Source: Collinsella provencensis
Lineage (GTDB): Bacteria > Actinomycetota > Coriobacteriia > Coriobacteriales > Coriobacteriaceae
NCBI RefSeq assembly: GCF_900199705.1
Contig: NZ_LT904908.1
Coordinates: 1,137,096-1,201,095, forward strand
Direction: 5' to 3'
DNA length: 64,000 nt
The notes under the pieces were generated by a model that did no database searches, was not told where the DNA came from, and was given only the letters and a program-made list of their open reading frames with translations. Positions 1 through 8,691 of the stretch are shown here, in pieces. Each line of letters begins with the position of its first letter. Positions within the stretch are counted from its first letter, which is position 1. Made by a program: the position numbers and the translations under genes.

Positions 1-712
1 ACGCTTTTTGAGACGCATTCGAGATGGGTGTTACCTGCGGAAACGACCAAAAACGGGAGCGTCTCAATTTTCGGGGCGCTTTTTTTGTTTTCTTATATGT
101 GCGTGAGAGACGCATGCGTGAGTAAAAGACGCGGCGGAGGCGTGAGCGGTCGATGCTGTGGATCACGATTGCGAGAGCGCGTTTCCATATGCACACGTAA
201 TTAAGCCCCCATATTTGTGAGACACCTAGTAAATAATATAGAAATGACCTTTTACCTGCGGAAACATTGTCTCAAAAACCGTCTCAAATAGCGTCTCAGC
301 TCGTTTTTCTGAGACGGTCGGCCTCCCGGTTCCGAAAACCCGTTTCCCTGGGACGTCTCCGACAACGGTTCGACGACCCCGTTTCCGAGGGGTCTGTTGG
401 CTGACGCCTTCCACTGCGTCAGTCGCCGCCGGCTCGAGGCACGCAGCACCTCGGCGACCGCGAGGAAAGGAAAGGCGCCCTTACGCGCCGCCGCGTCGTG
501 CCTCGACTCCAATGGGCGCGGGGCCTCGGCGTTGCGTCGCGAGGGGCTCCTGCCGCGTGATACAATGCTCTCAGCGACTGATTCGATCGGCGGTCGTCGG
601 GGGGCGTGCCCGGCGGCCGCCGAAGTTGTATACGTACATCCTAATGTACATCCGACTCTATTGAAATGAAAAAAGCTAGGTACCGAAATAATGGTACCTA
701 GCTGCTATTTCA
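1..712. repeat. Non-coding leader with two small inverted-repeat units
   Basis: I see no convincing gene here; the short open frames lack ribosome binding sites and recognisable sequence. Two short inverted repeats stand out. One has arms TTGAGACGC (8-16) and GCGTCTCAA (59-67). The other has arms TGAGACA (218-224) and TGTCTCA (268-274). Each encloses the string TACCTGCGGAAAC (32-44 and 253-265), the reverse complement of the GCAGGTA box found in the long palindromic elements elsewhere in the window. More GTCTC/GAGAC strings follow to about 350, so the region may be a pile-up of truncated elements. Confidence 0.5.
669..703 (-). terminator. Rho-independent terminator of tRNA-fMet
   Basis: Read on the minus strand, a perfect 11-bp stem (AGCTAGGTACC paired with GGTACCTAGCT, 8-nt loop) is followed at once by six T residues. 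It lies about 10 nt past the CCA end of the tRNA. Confidence 0.9.
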
Positions 713-789
713 TGGTCGCGGGGGCAGGATTTGAACCTACGACCTCCGGGTTATGAGCCCGGCGAGCTACCAGACTGCTCCACCCCGCA
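713..789 (-). tRNA. Initiator tRNA-fMet (CAU)
   Basis: A 77-nt cloverleaf on the minus strand with a CAU anticodon and an encoded CCA end. Two initiator marks are visible. The anticodon stem ends in three consecutive G:C pairs (GGG/CCC around the CUCAUAA loop). The first acceptor position is not a Watson-Crick pair: here U1 faces G72, where E. coli has C1 facing A72. The D-arm (GUGGAGCAG) and T-arm (GGTTCAAATCC) are standard. It starts translation with formyl-methionine. Confidence 0.95.
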
Positions 790-930
790 ATGTCTGGGCG
801 CACCGCGTGCGCAAGGAGATATATTACGCACGCAAGTCTTTTATTGCAAGACGCAATCGCCCGCTCTCCACAACTTAAGCGCAAGATTGCGCGTTGGGGG
901 GCGGCGTCTGCAAGAAAACCGCAAACCCGA

Positions 931-1800
931 TTAAATCAGGCCAAAATGCTCCAATGCGGTCACAACTCCGTCATCTTCAACAGAATCGGTCACGTAAGCG
1001 GCGATCGCCTTAACGGAATCCAGCGCATTCCCCATAGCCACGGGCACATCCACCGCTTGCAGCATGGCCAGATCGTTTTCGGAATCGCCAAAAGCAAACG
1101 TACGTGCAGACGAATCACCCAACAAATCGATCGCGCGCCTTACGCCCACGCCCTTGTCAAAACCCTTCATGGTCAGATCGTACAAACCTAACCCCAGATT
1201 AAACACGTTAAAATGCTCTTCCAGGTAATTCCGCGCGTCCCCAATGCGACCCATGGAAGCCTCGTCGAGGCCAAACTTGTTGAACCCAAGGTCGGGAGCA
1301 ACCTCGCAGACCCCCTCGAAGTTCCTCACATGAGGGACTTGTTCAAAACCCTTGTATGGCTCGTTGTTCGGCGACAGCACCACGCACTGCTTCGAGCCCT
1401 CGAACATCGCGATTCCGTCCGTCTTTTCCAAAACGCGAACCGTTTGCTCAAGCAAGTCGGCAGGAATGGTTTCCTCAAGCACGATCTTGCCGTCAATCGT
1501 GACGACCGCGCCTGCGCCCGTAACATAGCCCGTCACGGGCAGCGCGCGCAAGCTGTCTGGAATCAAGCACAACGGGCGACCTGTACAGATGAACGACTTA
1601 TAGCCATTGTTGTGCAAACGCTCAAACGCCTCGTAAATTGCAGGTGTGGGTTTCCTGCCAATGAAATCGTCCGGCTCTCCGTCAACATTCCCATGGCCCA
1701 CAATCGTGCCGTCAACATCGAAAAACAGCACCGTAGAGGCAGGATCCTCATGCGTGTTGGCAATTTGGGGTTGCGCGGGCGTAACGGAAGCTTCACTCAT
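931..1800 (-). CDS. HAD-superfamily hydrolase, Cof/IIB type
   Basis: A soluble 289-residue phosphatase-like protein of the Cof family (HAD with a C2B cap), whose members usually hydrolyse sugar phosphates or nucleotide phosphates. The four HAD motifs are visible: FFDVDGT with the nucleophile and acid Asp near residues 28 and 30, the Thr of ICTGRP near residue 72, the Lys in MKGFDKG, and the metal-binding FGDSENDLAML near residue 245. The start at 1800 has AAAGGA eight bases upstream; the open frame runs further upstream but reads low-quality sequence there. It is divergent from rlmKL. The substrate cannot be told from sequence. Confidence 0.88.
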   Translation of the reverse strand: MSEASVTPAQPQIANTHEDPASTVLFFDVDGTIVGHGNVDGEPDDFIGRKPTPAIYEAFERLHNNGYKSFICTGRPLCLIPDSLRALPVTGYVTGAGAVVTIDGKIVLEETIPADLLEQTVRVLEKTDGIAMFEGSKQCVVLSPNNEPYKGFEQVPHVRNFEGVCEVAPDLGFNKFGLDEASMGRIGDARNYLEEHFNVFNLGLGLYDLTMKGFDKGVGVRRAIDLLGDSSARTFAFGDSENDLAMLQAVDVPVAMGNALDSVKAIAAYVTDSVEDDGVVTALEHFGLI

Positions 1801-1832
1801 ATGCGATTCCTTTCGAGCGGCGTTGCGGGCAC

Positions 1833-1942
1833 CATTATATATGGGCGCTCTCTGACACGCATACTCGGACGCACGAAAAGATGGCCGCATTATATGGACG
1901 CTCTCCGACGCACGAAAAGACACGCGCATTGATGCACCATTG
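1833..1942 (-). promoter_or_regulatory. Duplicated promoter-like segment upstream of the HAD gene
   Basis: A segment of about 55 bp is repeated imperfectly in tandem. Each copy has a TATAAT box on the minus strand (1834-1839 and 1889-1894) followed by a GCGCTCTC/ACGCTCTC and GACGCACGAAAAGA block. The second copy lacks about 14 bases of the first. Both boxes point at the HAD gene. No strong -35 is seen. Confidence 0.45.
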
Positions 1943-2043
1943 TGAGGAAGTGCCCGTATTCCAGTGCGCCTCCCTTCTATTCCAACACGGCTCTTTATAA
2001 TTAAACGCATCGAATCAAACCCGCGCGAACCCGAAAGGTTGCC

Positions 2044-4824
2044 ATGGAGTTTTATGCAAGTTGTCCCGAAGGCTTTGAGGTCGCATTGGCGGATGAGCTG
2101 CGCGCCCTTGGACTCCGCCAGGTTCGTCGACTCAAGGGCCGCGTGACGTTTACAGGTGAAACGTCGGACGCGTATCGGGCTTGCCTGTGGTCGCGTTTGG
2201 CAAGTCGCGTGTTCGTGCTGCTCGACCGTTTTGACTGCTTCGATGCCGATAGCTTGTATGCCGGTGCACGTGAAGTTGCCTGGGAGCAGCATCTCGCACC
2301 GGGTGCAACCATTGCCGTTGCGGCACGTGGCACCACTGACGAGCTACGAAACTCTCATTTTTCCGCGCTGTGCGTGAAGGATGCAATTTGCGATCGCCTG
2401 GCTGAGAAAACGGGCCGCCGACCCGATGTTGACGTAGAGCATCCGGATGCGCGAATTCTGCTCTCTTTGCGTGGCGAGCGAGCGAGCCTGCACCTCGACC
2501 TTTCGGGCGATCCGCTGTTCAAGCGTTTGCCGCGTGAGGCAACGCGCTCCAGTTCCAATGCTGCCCACGTACTGCGTCCCGATTACGCCGCGCTCGTGCT
2601 GTCGCAAGCAGGCTGGTACAGCGCGTGTACTACTGCGATAGGCACGGGAGTCCGTGACGGAAGCCATGCGGTAGATGCGGCAGATGCTTCGGATGCCCGT
2701 GGCAGAAACGATGCGACAGATGCAAGCGCGCGTGACGGAAGTGGCGCGGCAAATACGGCGGATGCAGCATGGGAACGCGGACGCAGCGAGAGCAACGCAA
2801 GCACTACAGACGCAGCGGATATGACGACCCCCTTGGCGCTCGTCGATTTTTCTTGCGCAGGAGGCGGCATCGTCCTTGAAGCTGCAAACATGCTGCTCGA
2901 CCGCGCGCCGGGCATGCAGCGTACGCATTGGGGATTTGAGGGTTGGCGCCGCTACGACGCCGACATATGGCGCATGCTGCTCGATGAGGCAGACGAGCGA
3001 GCGCAGGCGGCGGCACGCCGAGTTGCCGACAATGGTGCCCTCATCGTCGCAGCTGACTCCGACAACGGCTCCGTCGAGTTCGCCCGTCGCCTCGTACGAA
3101 AAGCCGGTTACGCCCGTTACGTGCGCTTTGTTCCCGCTGGCGCACCGACCATCCTCGAGGCGCTTGAACAAAACGGAATCGTAACCAGCGTCCCCGCCCA
3201 AACCGCACTTGTTGCCGACACAACCGAAACCCCCATCAAACATCTTTCCACGCTGCTCGCCCTCGCCGCTGACCTGCGTAATAGCGACGCGCTCGCGCCT
3301 GCGCGCCTCTCCGCTCTCACACGCGATGACATGCTTGTTCGCGCGCTGGGCACGAAGCCCGCCGCGGTGCTTGACGTCATACCCAACAACACGGAGGCCC
3401 GCATCCTCACGTTCGCTCCCGATGCTTGCCGAACCTCCGCCTCCGCTCCTCAAACCTCCGCTTCCCAACCTTTCGCTTCTCAAGCCTCCACTTCCCAACC
3501 TCAAAATCCGTTGGATTTTCTGCATTTTGAGAACTCAAATGCCCCTGAAATGCCGATAAAGCAACGGAATTCGACTGGTGTAGAGAAGGCGACGCCGCAG
3601 GACACCGAAGCAACGCGGCAGCAAGCTCATGCCGCAACAACGCAGGAACAGCATCCCGCCACTGGTGCAATCATCGACCTTGGGGACGGAACGCCCTGCC
3701 CCGTGCTCATCCCCGAGTCGGAGCAATTCGCGCGCCGTCTGCGCAAGGTGGCGAAGCAGCGCCGCAAGTGGGCGCAACGCGAGGGAATCAGCTGCTACCG
3801 CGTGTACGACGCCGACCTGCCCGACTATTCCGCCGCCATCGACCTGTACGAGGGCTGCCCCGCCACCCCAGGCCGCTGGCTCGTCATCGCCGAGTACGCG
3901 GCTCCGTCCTCGGTCGACCCAGCGCTCGCACAGGCGCGCATGCTCGACATGCTAACCATCGCCCCGCGCATCATGGGTATCGCTCCCGAAAACGTCTTTG
4001 CCAAAGCGCGCACGCGCTCGCGTGGCGGCTCGCAATACAGAAAGGGCTCACAGGCGGGAAACGCCCACGCTCGCAACGGCAAGGCCCCAAATCGCGCACG
4101 AAACGCCGCATCAAACACCCGTTCAAGCCGCCTCGGCGGTCCCGGCTCCAACCCCCACGGCGCCAACAACGCCCTACAAGACATCCGTACATGCAAGCTG
4201 CCCCTCATCCAAGAGGGTGGCCTCACCTTCGCGGTCAACTTCGATGACTACCTGGACACCGGCATCTTCCTCGACCACCGCATCACGCGCGGACTCGTCC
4301 GCGAGCACGCACGTGGTCGGCGCTGGTTCCTCAACCTGTTTGCCTACACGGGCACCGCGACCTGTTACGCCGCCGACGCGGGCGTTGAGGAAACCGTGAC
4401 CGTCGACCTTTCGAACACCTACCTCGACTGGGCAGAGCGCAACATGGAGCAAAACGGCTTTACCGGTCCCGAGCACCACTTCGTCCGCGCGGACGTGCTC
4501 AGCTGGATCCGTGATATGCAGCGCACACGCAACCGCTGGGACCTCATCTTCTGCGACCCGCCCACGTTCTCCAACTCGTCCAAGATGGGGCAACGAACCT
4601 GGGACGTCCAACGCGACCACGTAGAGCTGCTCATCGGCCTTTCGCACCTGCTCAAACGCGACGGCGAGGCCATCTTCAGCTGCAATTTGCGCACGTTCCG
4701 CCCCGACTTCGACGCCCTGGAAAACGCCGGGGTCGAACTCGTCGACATCACGGAGAAAACCATCCCGGAGGACTTCGCGCGCAACAAGCGAATCCACCGT
4801 TGTTATATCGTGCGAAGGATATAG
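2044..4824 (+). CDS. rlmL: Fused 23S rRNA methyltransferase RlmKL, RlmL half degenerate
   Basis: A 926-residue homologue of RlmKL, which in E. coli (about 700 aa) makes m2G2445 and m7G2069 on 23S rRNA. Order: an RlmL-type THUMP region (about 1-155), an RlmL-like Rossmann region (265-450) and an RlmK methyltransferase (about 690-926). The RlmK half looks intact, with NLFAYTGTATCYAADAG as the SAM loop and CDPPTFSNSSKM as the substrate motif near residue 838. In the RlmL half the expected NPPY motif is missing: VADTTETPIKHLS (about 390-402) stands in its place, and the SAM loop reads DFSCAGGG. Low-complexity inserts (201-262 and roughly 455-545) explain the extra length. The start has AAAGG upstream. 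Confidence 0.9.
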   Translation: MEFYASCPEGFEVALADELRALGLRQVRRLKGRVTFTGETSDAYRACLWSRLASRVFVLLDRFDCFDADSLYAGAREVAWEQHLAPGATIAVAARGTTDELRNSHFSALCVKDAICDRLAEKTGRRPDVDVEHPDARILLSLRGERASLHLDLSGDPLFKRLPREATRSSSNAAHVLRPDYAALVLSQAGWYSACTTAIGTGVRDGSHAVDAADASDARGRNDATDASARDGSGAANTADAAWERGRSESNASTTDAADMTTPLALVDFSCAGGGIVLEAANMLLDRAPGMQRTHWGFEGWRRYDADIWRMLLDEADERAQAAARRVADNGALIVAADSDNGSVEFARRLVRKAGYARYVRFVPAGAPTILEALEQNGIVTSVPAQTALVADTTETPIKHLSTLLALAADLRNSDALAPARLSALTRDDMLVRALGTKPAAVLDVIPNNTEARILTFAPDACRTSASAPQTSASQPFASQASTSQPQNPLDFLHFENSNAPEMPIKQRNSTGVEKATPQDTEATRQQAHAATTQEQHPATGAIIDLGDGTPCPVLIPESEQFARRLRKVAKQRRKWAQREGISCYRVYDADLPDYSAAIDLYEGCPATPGRWLVIAEYAAPSSVDPALAQARMLDMLTIAPRIMGIAPENVFAKARTRSRGGSQYRKGSQAGNAHARNGKAPNRARNAASNTRSSRLGGPGSNPHGANNALQDIRTCKLPLIQEGGLTFAVNFDDYLDTGIFLDHRITRGLVREHARGRRWFLNLFAYTGTATCYAADAGVEETVTVDLSNTYLDWAERNMEQNGFTGPEHHFVRADVLSWIRDMQRTRNRWDLIFCDPPTFSNSSKMGQRTWDVQRDHVELLIGLSHLLKRDGEAIFSCNLRTFRPDFDALENAGVELVDITEKTIPEDFARNKRIHRCYIVRRI

Positions 4825-4912
4825 CGCTTCCGCTGGAAAGGGCTATACTAGTGCGCTAATATCGGGCCCCGGAACCGTGCGGAGCTCGCTTTTTTGACAG
4901 AAGAAGGAAGCG

Positions 4913-6949
4913 ATGTCACAGACAACTGATTCCGCTGCGTCCGTGCAGCACGATGCGCATGGCGCAATCCCGGTGAGTATTGGCGCGATGTTGGTCACGC
5001 TCGGCGTGGTGTACGGCGATATCGGAACGTCGCCCATGTACGTCACGAAGGCGCTGCTTGCCGGCCAGGGTGGCATCGCGACGGTTACCGAGGAGTTCAT
5101 CCTCGGCGCGCTCTCACTCGTCATTTGGACGGTCACGCTCCTGACCACCGTGAAGTACGTGCTTATCTCGCTCAAGGCCGACAACCATGGCGAAGGCGGC
5201 ATTTTCGCCCTTTACAGCATCGTTCGCCGCTATGGCAAAAAGCTCATCGTGCCCGCCATGCTCGGCGGCGCCGCGTTGCTCGCCGACGGCGTGCTCACTC
5301 CTGCGGTGACCATCACCACGGCAATCGAGGGTCTGCGCACCATCGACGCGATCCACAACATCATGGGCGACGACCAAATGCGCGTAGTCATCATCACGCT
5401 CGTCATCGTCTGCATCCTGTTCGCGGTGCAGCGCGCCGGCACCTCCAAGATCGGCCATGCCTTTGGCCCGGTCATGACGTTTTGGTTCCTCTTCCTGGGC
5501 GGTACGGGCCTGGTCTACGTACTGGCCAACCCCGTTGTGCTCAAAGCGTTCAACCCCGTGCGCGGTATCGCGTTCCTGTTGAGCCCGCATAACACCGCTG
5601 GCATCATGATTCTGGGCAGCTGCTTCCTCGCCACCACCGGCGCCGAGGCGCTTTACTCCGACATGGGCCACGTGGGCCGCGGTAACATCTACGCTACCTG
5701 GCCGTTCGTGAAAACCTGCCTCATCCTTTCGTACCTGGGCCAGGGCGCATGGCTGCTCGCCAACGCGGGCAATAGCGAACTGCTCGCCATCAACGACCTC
5801 AACCCGTTCTTCCAGATGCTGCCCGAGATGATGCGCCCGTTCGGCGTCATCCTCTCCACCTGCGCCGCCATCATCGCCTCGCAGGCACTCATCACCGGCG
5901 CGTTCTCCCTGGTATCCGAGGCAAGCCGCCTCGACCTCATGCCCCACATGCAGGTCTTCTATCCCGCCGAGACCAAGGGCCAGCTCTACATCCCCATGGT
6001 CAACAACGTGATGTGGGTCGGTTGTGCCTTCGTGGTCCTGCTGTTCCAGAGCTCCGCGCGCATGGAGGCCGCCTACGGCCTCGCCATCACCATCACGATG
6101 ATCTGCACTTCGTTGCTGCTCTTCTTCTACCTGCACGGCGTACGCAAGCTTCACGTGTTCCCTTGGATCTTCGTGGTGTTCTTCGTGTCGCTTGAGGGCT
6201 TCTTCTTCATCTCTTCACTCACTAAGTTCTTCCACGGCGGCTACTTCACCATCCTGCTGGCGGCCCTCATCATGTCCGTCATGGTGGCTTGGTACAACGG
6301 CAGCCGCGTGGAGCGTCGCCAGTACACCATGCTGCCGGTGCGCAAGTACCTTGAGCAGCTCGGTCGTTTACGCAACGACTCCTCCTACGAAGTTCTCTGC
6401 GACAACCTGGTATACCTCACCAACAGCACGTCAACCGACATGCTCGACCGCGACATCCTGTACTCGATCTTCGACAAACATCCCAAACGCGCCAACGCGT
6501 ATTGGTTCCTGAATGTCGAGGTCACCGACCAGCCGCACACGTTTGAGTACTCGGTTGAAAACTACGGTACCGATTACGTGTTCCGCGTGCATCTGCACTT
6601 GGGCTACAAGGTCAACCAGCGCGTGAACGCCTATCTGCGTCAGATCGTCGGCGACCTGCGCGCCTCGGGTGAGCTGCCTGCGCAAGTCAGCCCGTATTCG
6701 GTGTACAAGGAGCCGAACTCCATTGGTTCGTTCAAGTTCTGCATGATTCGCAAGACGCTTGCGCCCGAAAGCGACGTGGAGCCCTCCGATGCGCGCGCAA
6801 TTGCCATCAAGTACGCGATCCGCCGCTTCGCCGGCTCGCCCGTGCAGTGGTTTGGCCTGGAGAACTCCAACGTGCTGTATGAATACGTGCCGCTGTTCAC
6901 CAAGTTCAAGCACGTCGACCACATCAAGCGCGTGGAAATTGCTGAGTAG
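4913..6949 (+). CDS. kup: Kup-type low-affinity potassium transporter
   Basis: A 678-residue KUP/HAK/KT family K+:H+ symporter. The family signature GVVYGDIGTSPMYV lies near residue 31 in the first membrane helix. About twelve hydrophobic helices follow up to residue 460, then a cytosolic tail of about 210 residues, usual for the family. The start is preceded by AAGGAAG at good spacing. A TATACT box at 4844-4849 could be its promoter; the -35 is not clear. It is monocistronic, with a strong terminator after it. Length agrees with bacterial Kup (about 620-700 aa). Confidence 0.96.
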   Translation: MSQTTDSAASVQHDAHGAIPVSIGAMLVTLGVVYGDIGTSPMYVTKALLAGQGGIATVTEEFILGALSLVIWTVTLLTTVKYVLISLKADNHGEGGIFALYSIVRRYGKKLIVPAMLGGAALLADGVLTPAVTITTAIEGLRTIDAIHNIMGDDQMRVVIITLVIVCILFAVQRAGTSKIGHAFGPVMTFWFLFLGGTGLVYVLANPVVLKAFNPVRGIAFLLSPHNTAGIMILGSCFLATTGAEALYSDMGHVGRGNIYATWPFVKTCLILSYLGQGAWLLANAGNSELLAINDLNPFFQMLPEMMRPFGVILSTCAAIIASQALITGAFSLVSEASRLDLMPHMQVFYPAETKGQLYIPMVNNVMWVGCAFVVLLFQSSARMEAAYGLAITITMICTSLLLFFYLHGVRKLHVFPWIFVVFFVSLEGFFFISSLTKFFHGGYFTILLAALIMSVMVAWYNGSRVERRQYTMLPVRKYLEQLGRLRNDSSYEVLCDNLVYLTNSTSTDMLDRDILYSIFDKHPKRANAYWFLNVEVTDQPHTFEYSVENYGTDYVFRVHLHLGYKVNQRVNAYLRQIVGDLRASGELPAQVSPYSVYKEPNSIGSFKFCMIRKTLAPESDVEPSDARAIAIKYAIRRFAGSPVQWFGLENSNVLYEYVPLFTKFKHVDHIKRVEIAE

Positions 6950-7079
6950 TCCGGGCATCTCCGCGGGCTAAGCCCACTTGAGCGAAAGGAAGCAACCGCG
7001 GTAGCATGGCATTTCCTCCCAAATCAAGAGACGAGCTGTTTCTGCTTAAACGCGATGCTTTAATTCGCTGCTCACCTCA

Positions 7080-7108
7080 GAAAGGCCGACCTCTTGGTCG
7101 GCCTTTCT
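7080..7108 (+). terminator. Terminator after kup
   Basis: An 11-bp stem (GAAAGGCCGAC / GTCGGCCTTTC) with a short CTCTTG loop, closing into TTTCTGTTGTC. It lies about 130 nt past the kup stop codon. Confidence 0.75.
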
Positions 7109-7174
7109 GTTGTCTGGACAAATCGCCCCTGTGCCCCTGTATTAGGCTGATTCTCCCCGTTCATATTCTCTCGT

Positions 7175-7323
7175 TACCAAAATCGACGGTTGTGTGGGGT
7201 TTTCAATGAGGGCCTCGAGTAGACAGGGGATTCCCGAAGACGAAGGCGCAGGTAAAACGGCCGAGGAACTTGCCTCTACTCGGGCCTTTGCCCGGAATCC
7301 CCACACAACCGTCGATTTTGGTA
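7175..7323. repeat. Palindromic element A1 (about 149 bp)
   Basis: The ends are a perfect 25-bp inverted repeat (7175-7199 and 7299-7323). Inside are GAGTAGAC at 7216-7223 and GCAGGTA at 7247-7253, 23 nt apart. It is about 95 percent identical by eye to element A2 (8473-8617), in the same orientation. It has no coding content and could fold as one long hairpin in RNA or DNA. Confidence 0.9.
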
Positions 7324-7339
7324 CCGACCAATTAAGTCA

Positions 7340-7372
7340 ATCTTAAATTCTGCAAGTTAATTAATTTAAGAT
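7340..7372. promoter_or_regulatory. Palindrome and AT-rich promoter region of the nuclease-like gene
   Basis: A perfect 10-bp inverted repeat, ATCTTAAATT (7340-7349) and AATTTAAGAT (7363-7372), lies 40 nt before the start codon at 7413 and just ahead of a TATTAT box (7375-7380). Its size and place suit a repressor operator. The stretch is much more AT-rich than its surroundings. Confidence 0.5.
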
Positions 7373-7412
7373 GATATTATTCTCGTCCCGCCTTTCCTGG
7401 AAGGAAGAAACC

Positions 7413-8462
7413 ATGGACGAGGTTCTTTGCGGTCTGAGCGCTTTTCGTTTTCATAGGATTCCCCCTCAGGTACTTATGTTGTGCCCACCGTTGACGAGCG
7501 TAAAGAAACATGACGTACTCCAACACCCCCTTGTTCAGGAGATTCTTGGCAGCCCGCTTCACATATTGGTTACTGATAAAAAAGATCGCAGAAAGAACCT
7601 GGCTGTTCTCACGCAACTCTGGAGTCAGCCATTCCCGCCTGAAGCAATAAGGGAAACCATGCATGACGTGCAAGTCACCTCACCACTTTTCACCCTACTT
7701 TTGCTTGCGCCAAAACTTTCTGAAACGCATCTTGCAATGGCAATGTTTGAATTCTGCGGGACATTCAGCGTATTCAAGCCGTCCTCTCATGTTGAAGAAG
7801 CTTTGAGACGTTCCGAGACTGAACGGGTATTTCCACGCAATTTTGGTTGGGAACGCGTCAAAGACTCATCGAACAAGCCGACAGATCTTTGGCGCAGGCC
7901 TCCTCTTGTTGACTTGGACGAGCTTAGGGATTACGCCGAAACTATACAAGGATTATATGGAAGCAAGAAATTCCGGAGCGCCGTGAAGGCCGTTACGGGC
8001 ATTACTGCCTCACCATTCGAGGCGCAATTGTCTCTCCTTTGGAGGCTGCCCCGCCGGAAGGGAGGGAAAAATCTAGCTGGGTTTTCCAACAATGCAGAAA
8101 TCAGGTTAACCCATCAGGCGAAACTGGTGTATCCAAAACTTCGTTGTTACGGAGACCTCTTTTGGGAGGGCGACGACGAACACGCTCCTGTTGATGTCGA
8201 ATGCCAGGGAGCGGTTGTCCATAACGACTCCACCTCATTCATTTCAGACTCAGATCGAATAACTGCGCTCAGCTCTATGGGCATTGAAGTCATCCCCATT
8301 ACATACAAGCAAATCGTTTCACCAAGTAGCTTTAATGCAGTAAGCGACCTGGTAGCCCACAAACTTGGGGTGAAAAAACGAAGGAATCAATGCAGCGACA
8401 GCGAACTGGAGCGCAAGTTGCGCCAGGAACTTTTCATCGACTGGAATACGCTTGGAACATAG
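7413..8462 (+). CDS. Putative PD-(D/E)xK nuclease-fold protein, AbiEi-like middle region
   Basis: A 349-residue protein of uncertain function. The middle stretch (about 90-125), with SPLFTLLLLAPKLSETHLAM and then FEFCGTFS, resembles the region of AbiEi-type antitoxins and their relatives that reads SPE..FL..A..L...L.....LCGTY. The C-terminal part (about 250-320) has the layout of DUF559/Vsr-like PD-(D/E)xK folds: GDLFWEG, then VDVECQG, a His-containing segment, DSDRITAL, and GIEVIPIT. Start chosen at 7413 because GGAAGGAAG lies just before it. The gene stands alone between two direct copies of a palindromic element, is less GC-rich than its neighbours, and has a palindrome upstream. No AbiEii-like toxin gene is next to it. 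Transfer is likely; the biochemical role is not proven. Confidence 0.6.
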   Translation: MDEVLCGLSAFRFHRIPPQVLMLCPPLTSVKKHDVLQHPLVQEILGSPLHILVTDKKDRRKNLAVLTQLWSQPFPPEAIRETMHDVQVTSPLFTLLLLAPKLSETHLAMAMFEFCGTFSVFKPSSHVEEALRRSETERVFPRNFGWERVKDSSNKPTDLWRRPPLVDLDELRDYAETIQGLYGSKKFRSAVKAVTGITASPFEAQLSLLWRLPRRKGGKNLAGFSNNAEIRLTHQAKLVYPKLRCYGDLFWEGDDEHAPVDVECQGAVVHNDSTSFISDSDRITALSSMGIEVIPITYKQIVSPSSFNAVSDLVAHKLGVKKRRNQCSDSELERKLRQELFIDWNTLGT

Positions 8463-8472
8463 CCTCTCTCAC

Positions 8473-8617
8473 CCAAAATCGACGGTTGTGTGGGGTTTTC
8501 AATGAGGGCCTCGAGTAGACAGGGGCTTCCCGAAGACGAAGGCGCAGGTAAAACGGCCGAGGTTTTTGCCTCTAGTCGGGCCTTTGCCCGAAATCGACAC
8601 ACAACCGTCGATTTTGG
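8473..8617. repeat. Palindromic element A2 (about 145 bp)
   Basis: The second copy of the A-type element, in the same orientation as A1 and starting 11 nt after the stop of the nuclease-like gene. The arms are CCAAAATCGACGGTTGTGTG (8473-8492) and its complement at 8598-8617. Boxes: GAGTAGAC at 8513-8520 and GCAGGTA at 8544-8550, 23 nt apart. About eight differences from A1, mostly in the right half. Confidence 0.9.
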
Positions 8618-8691
8618 ACAGTATGCAAAGTGGGGCGCGGCAAAAGCGCCCGTTCACACAACGAGATGCCAAGCTACGTCTTTAAAACAGG

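Noticed and set aside
4825-4912. Possible c-di-AMP riboswitch before kup
   Set aside because: K+ transporter genes often have one, but this leader is only 88 nt and lacks the conserved ydaO-type segments.
7006-7209. 67-residue frame after kup
   Set aside because: It runs through the kup terminator hairpin into element A1; not a gene.
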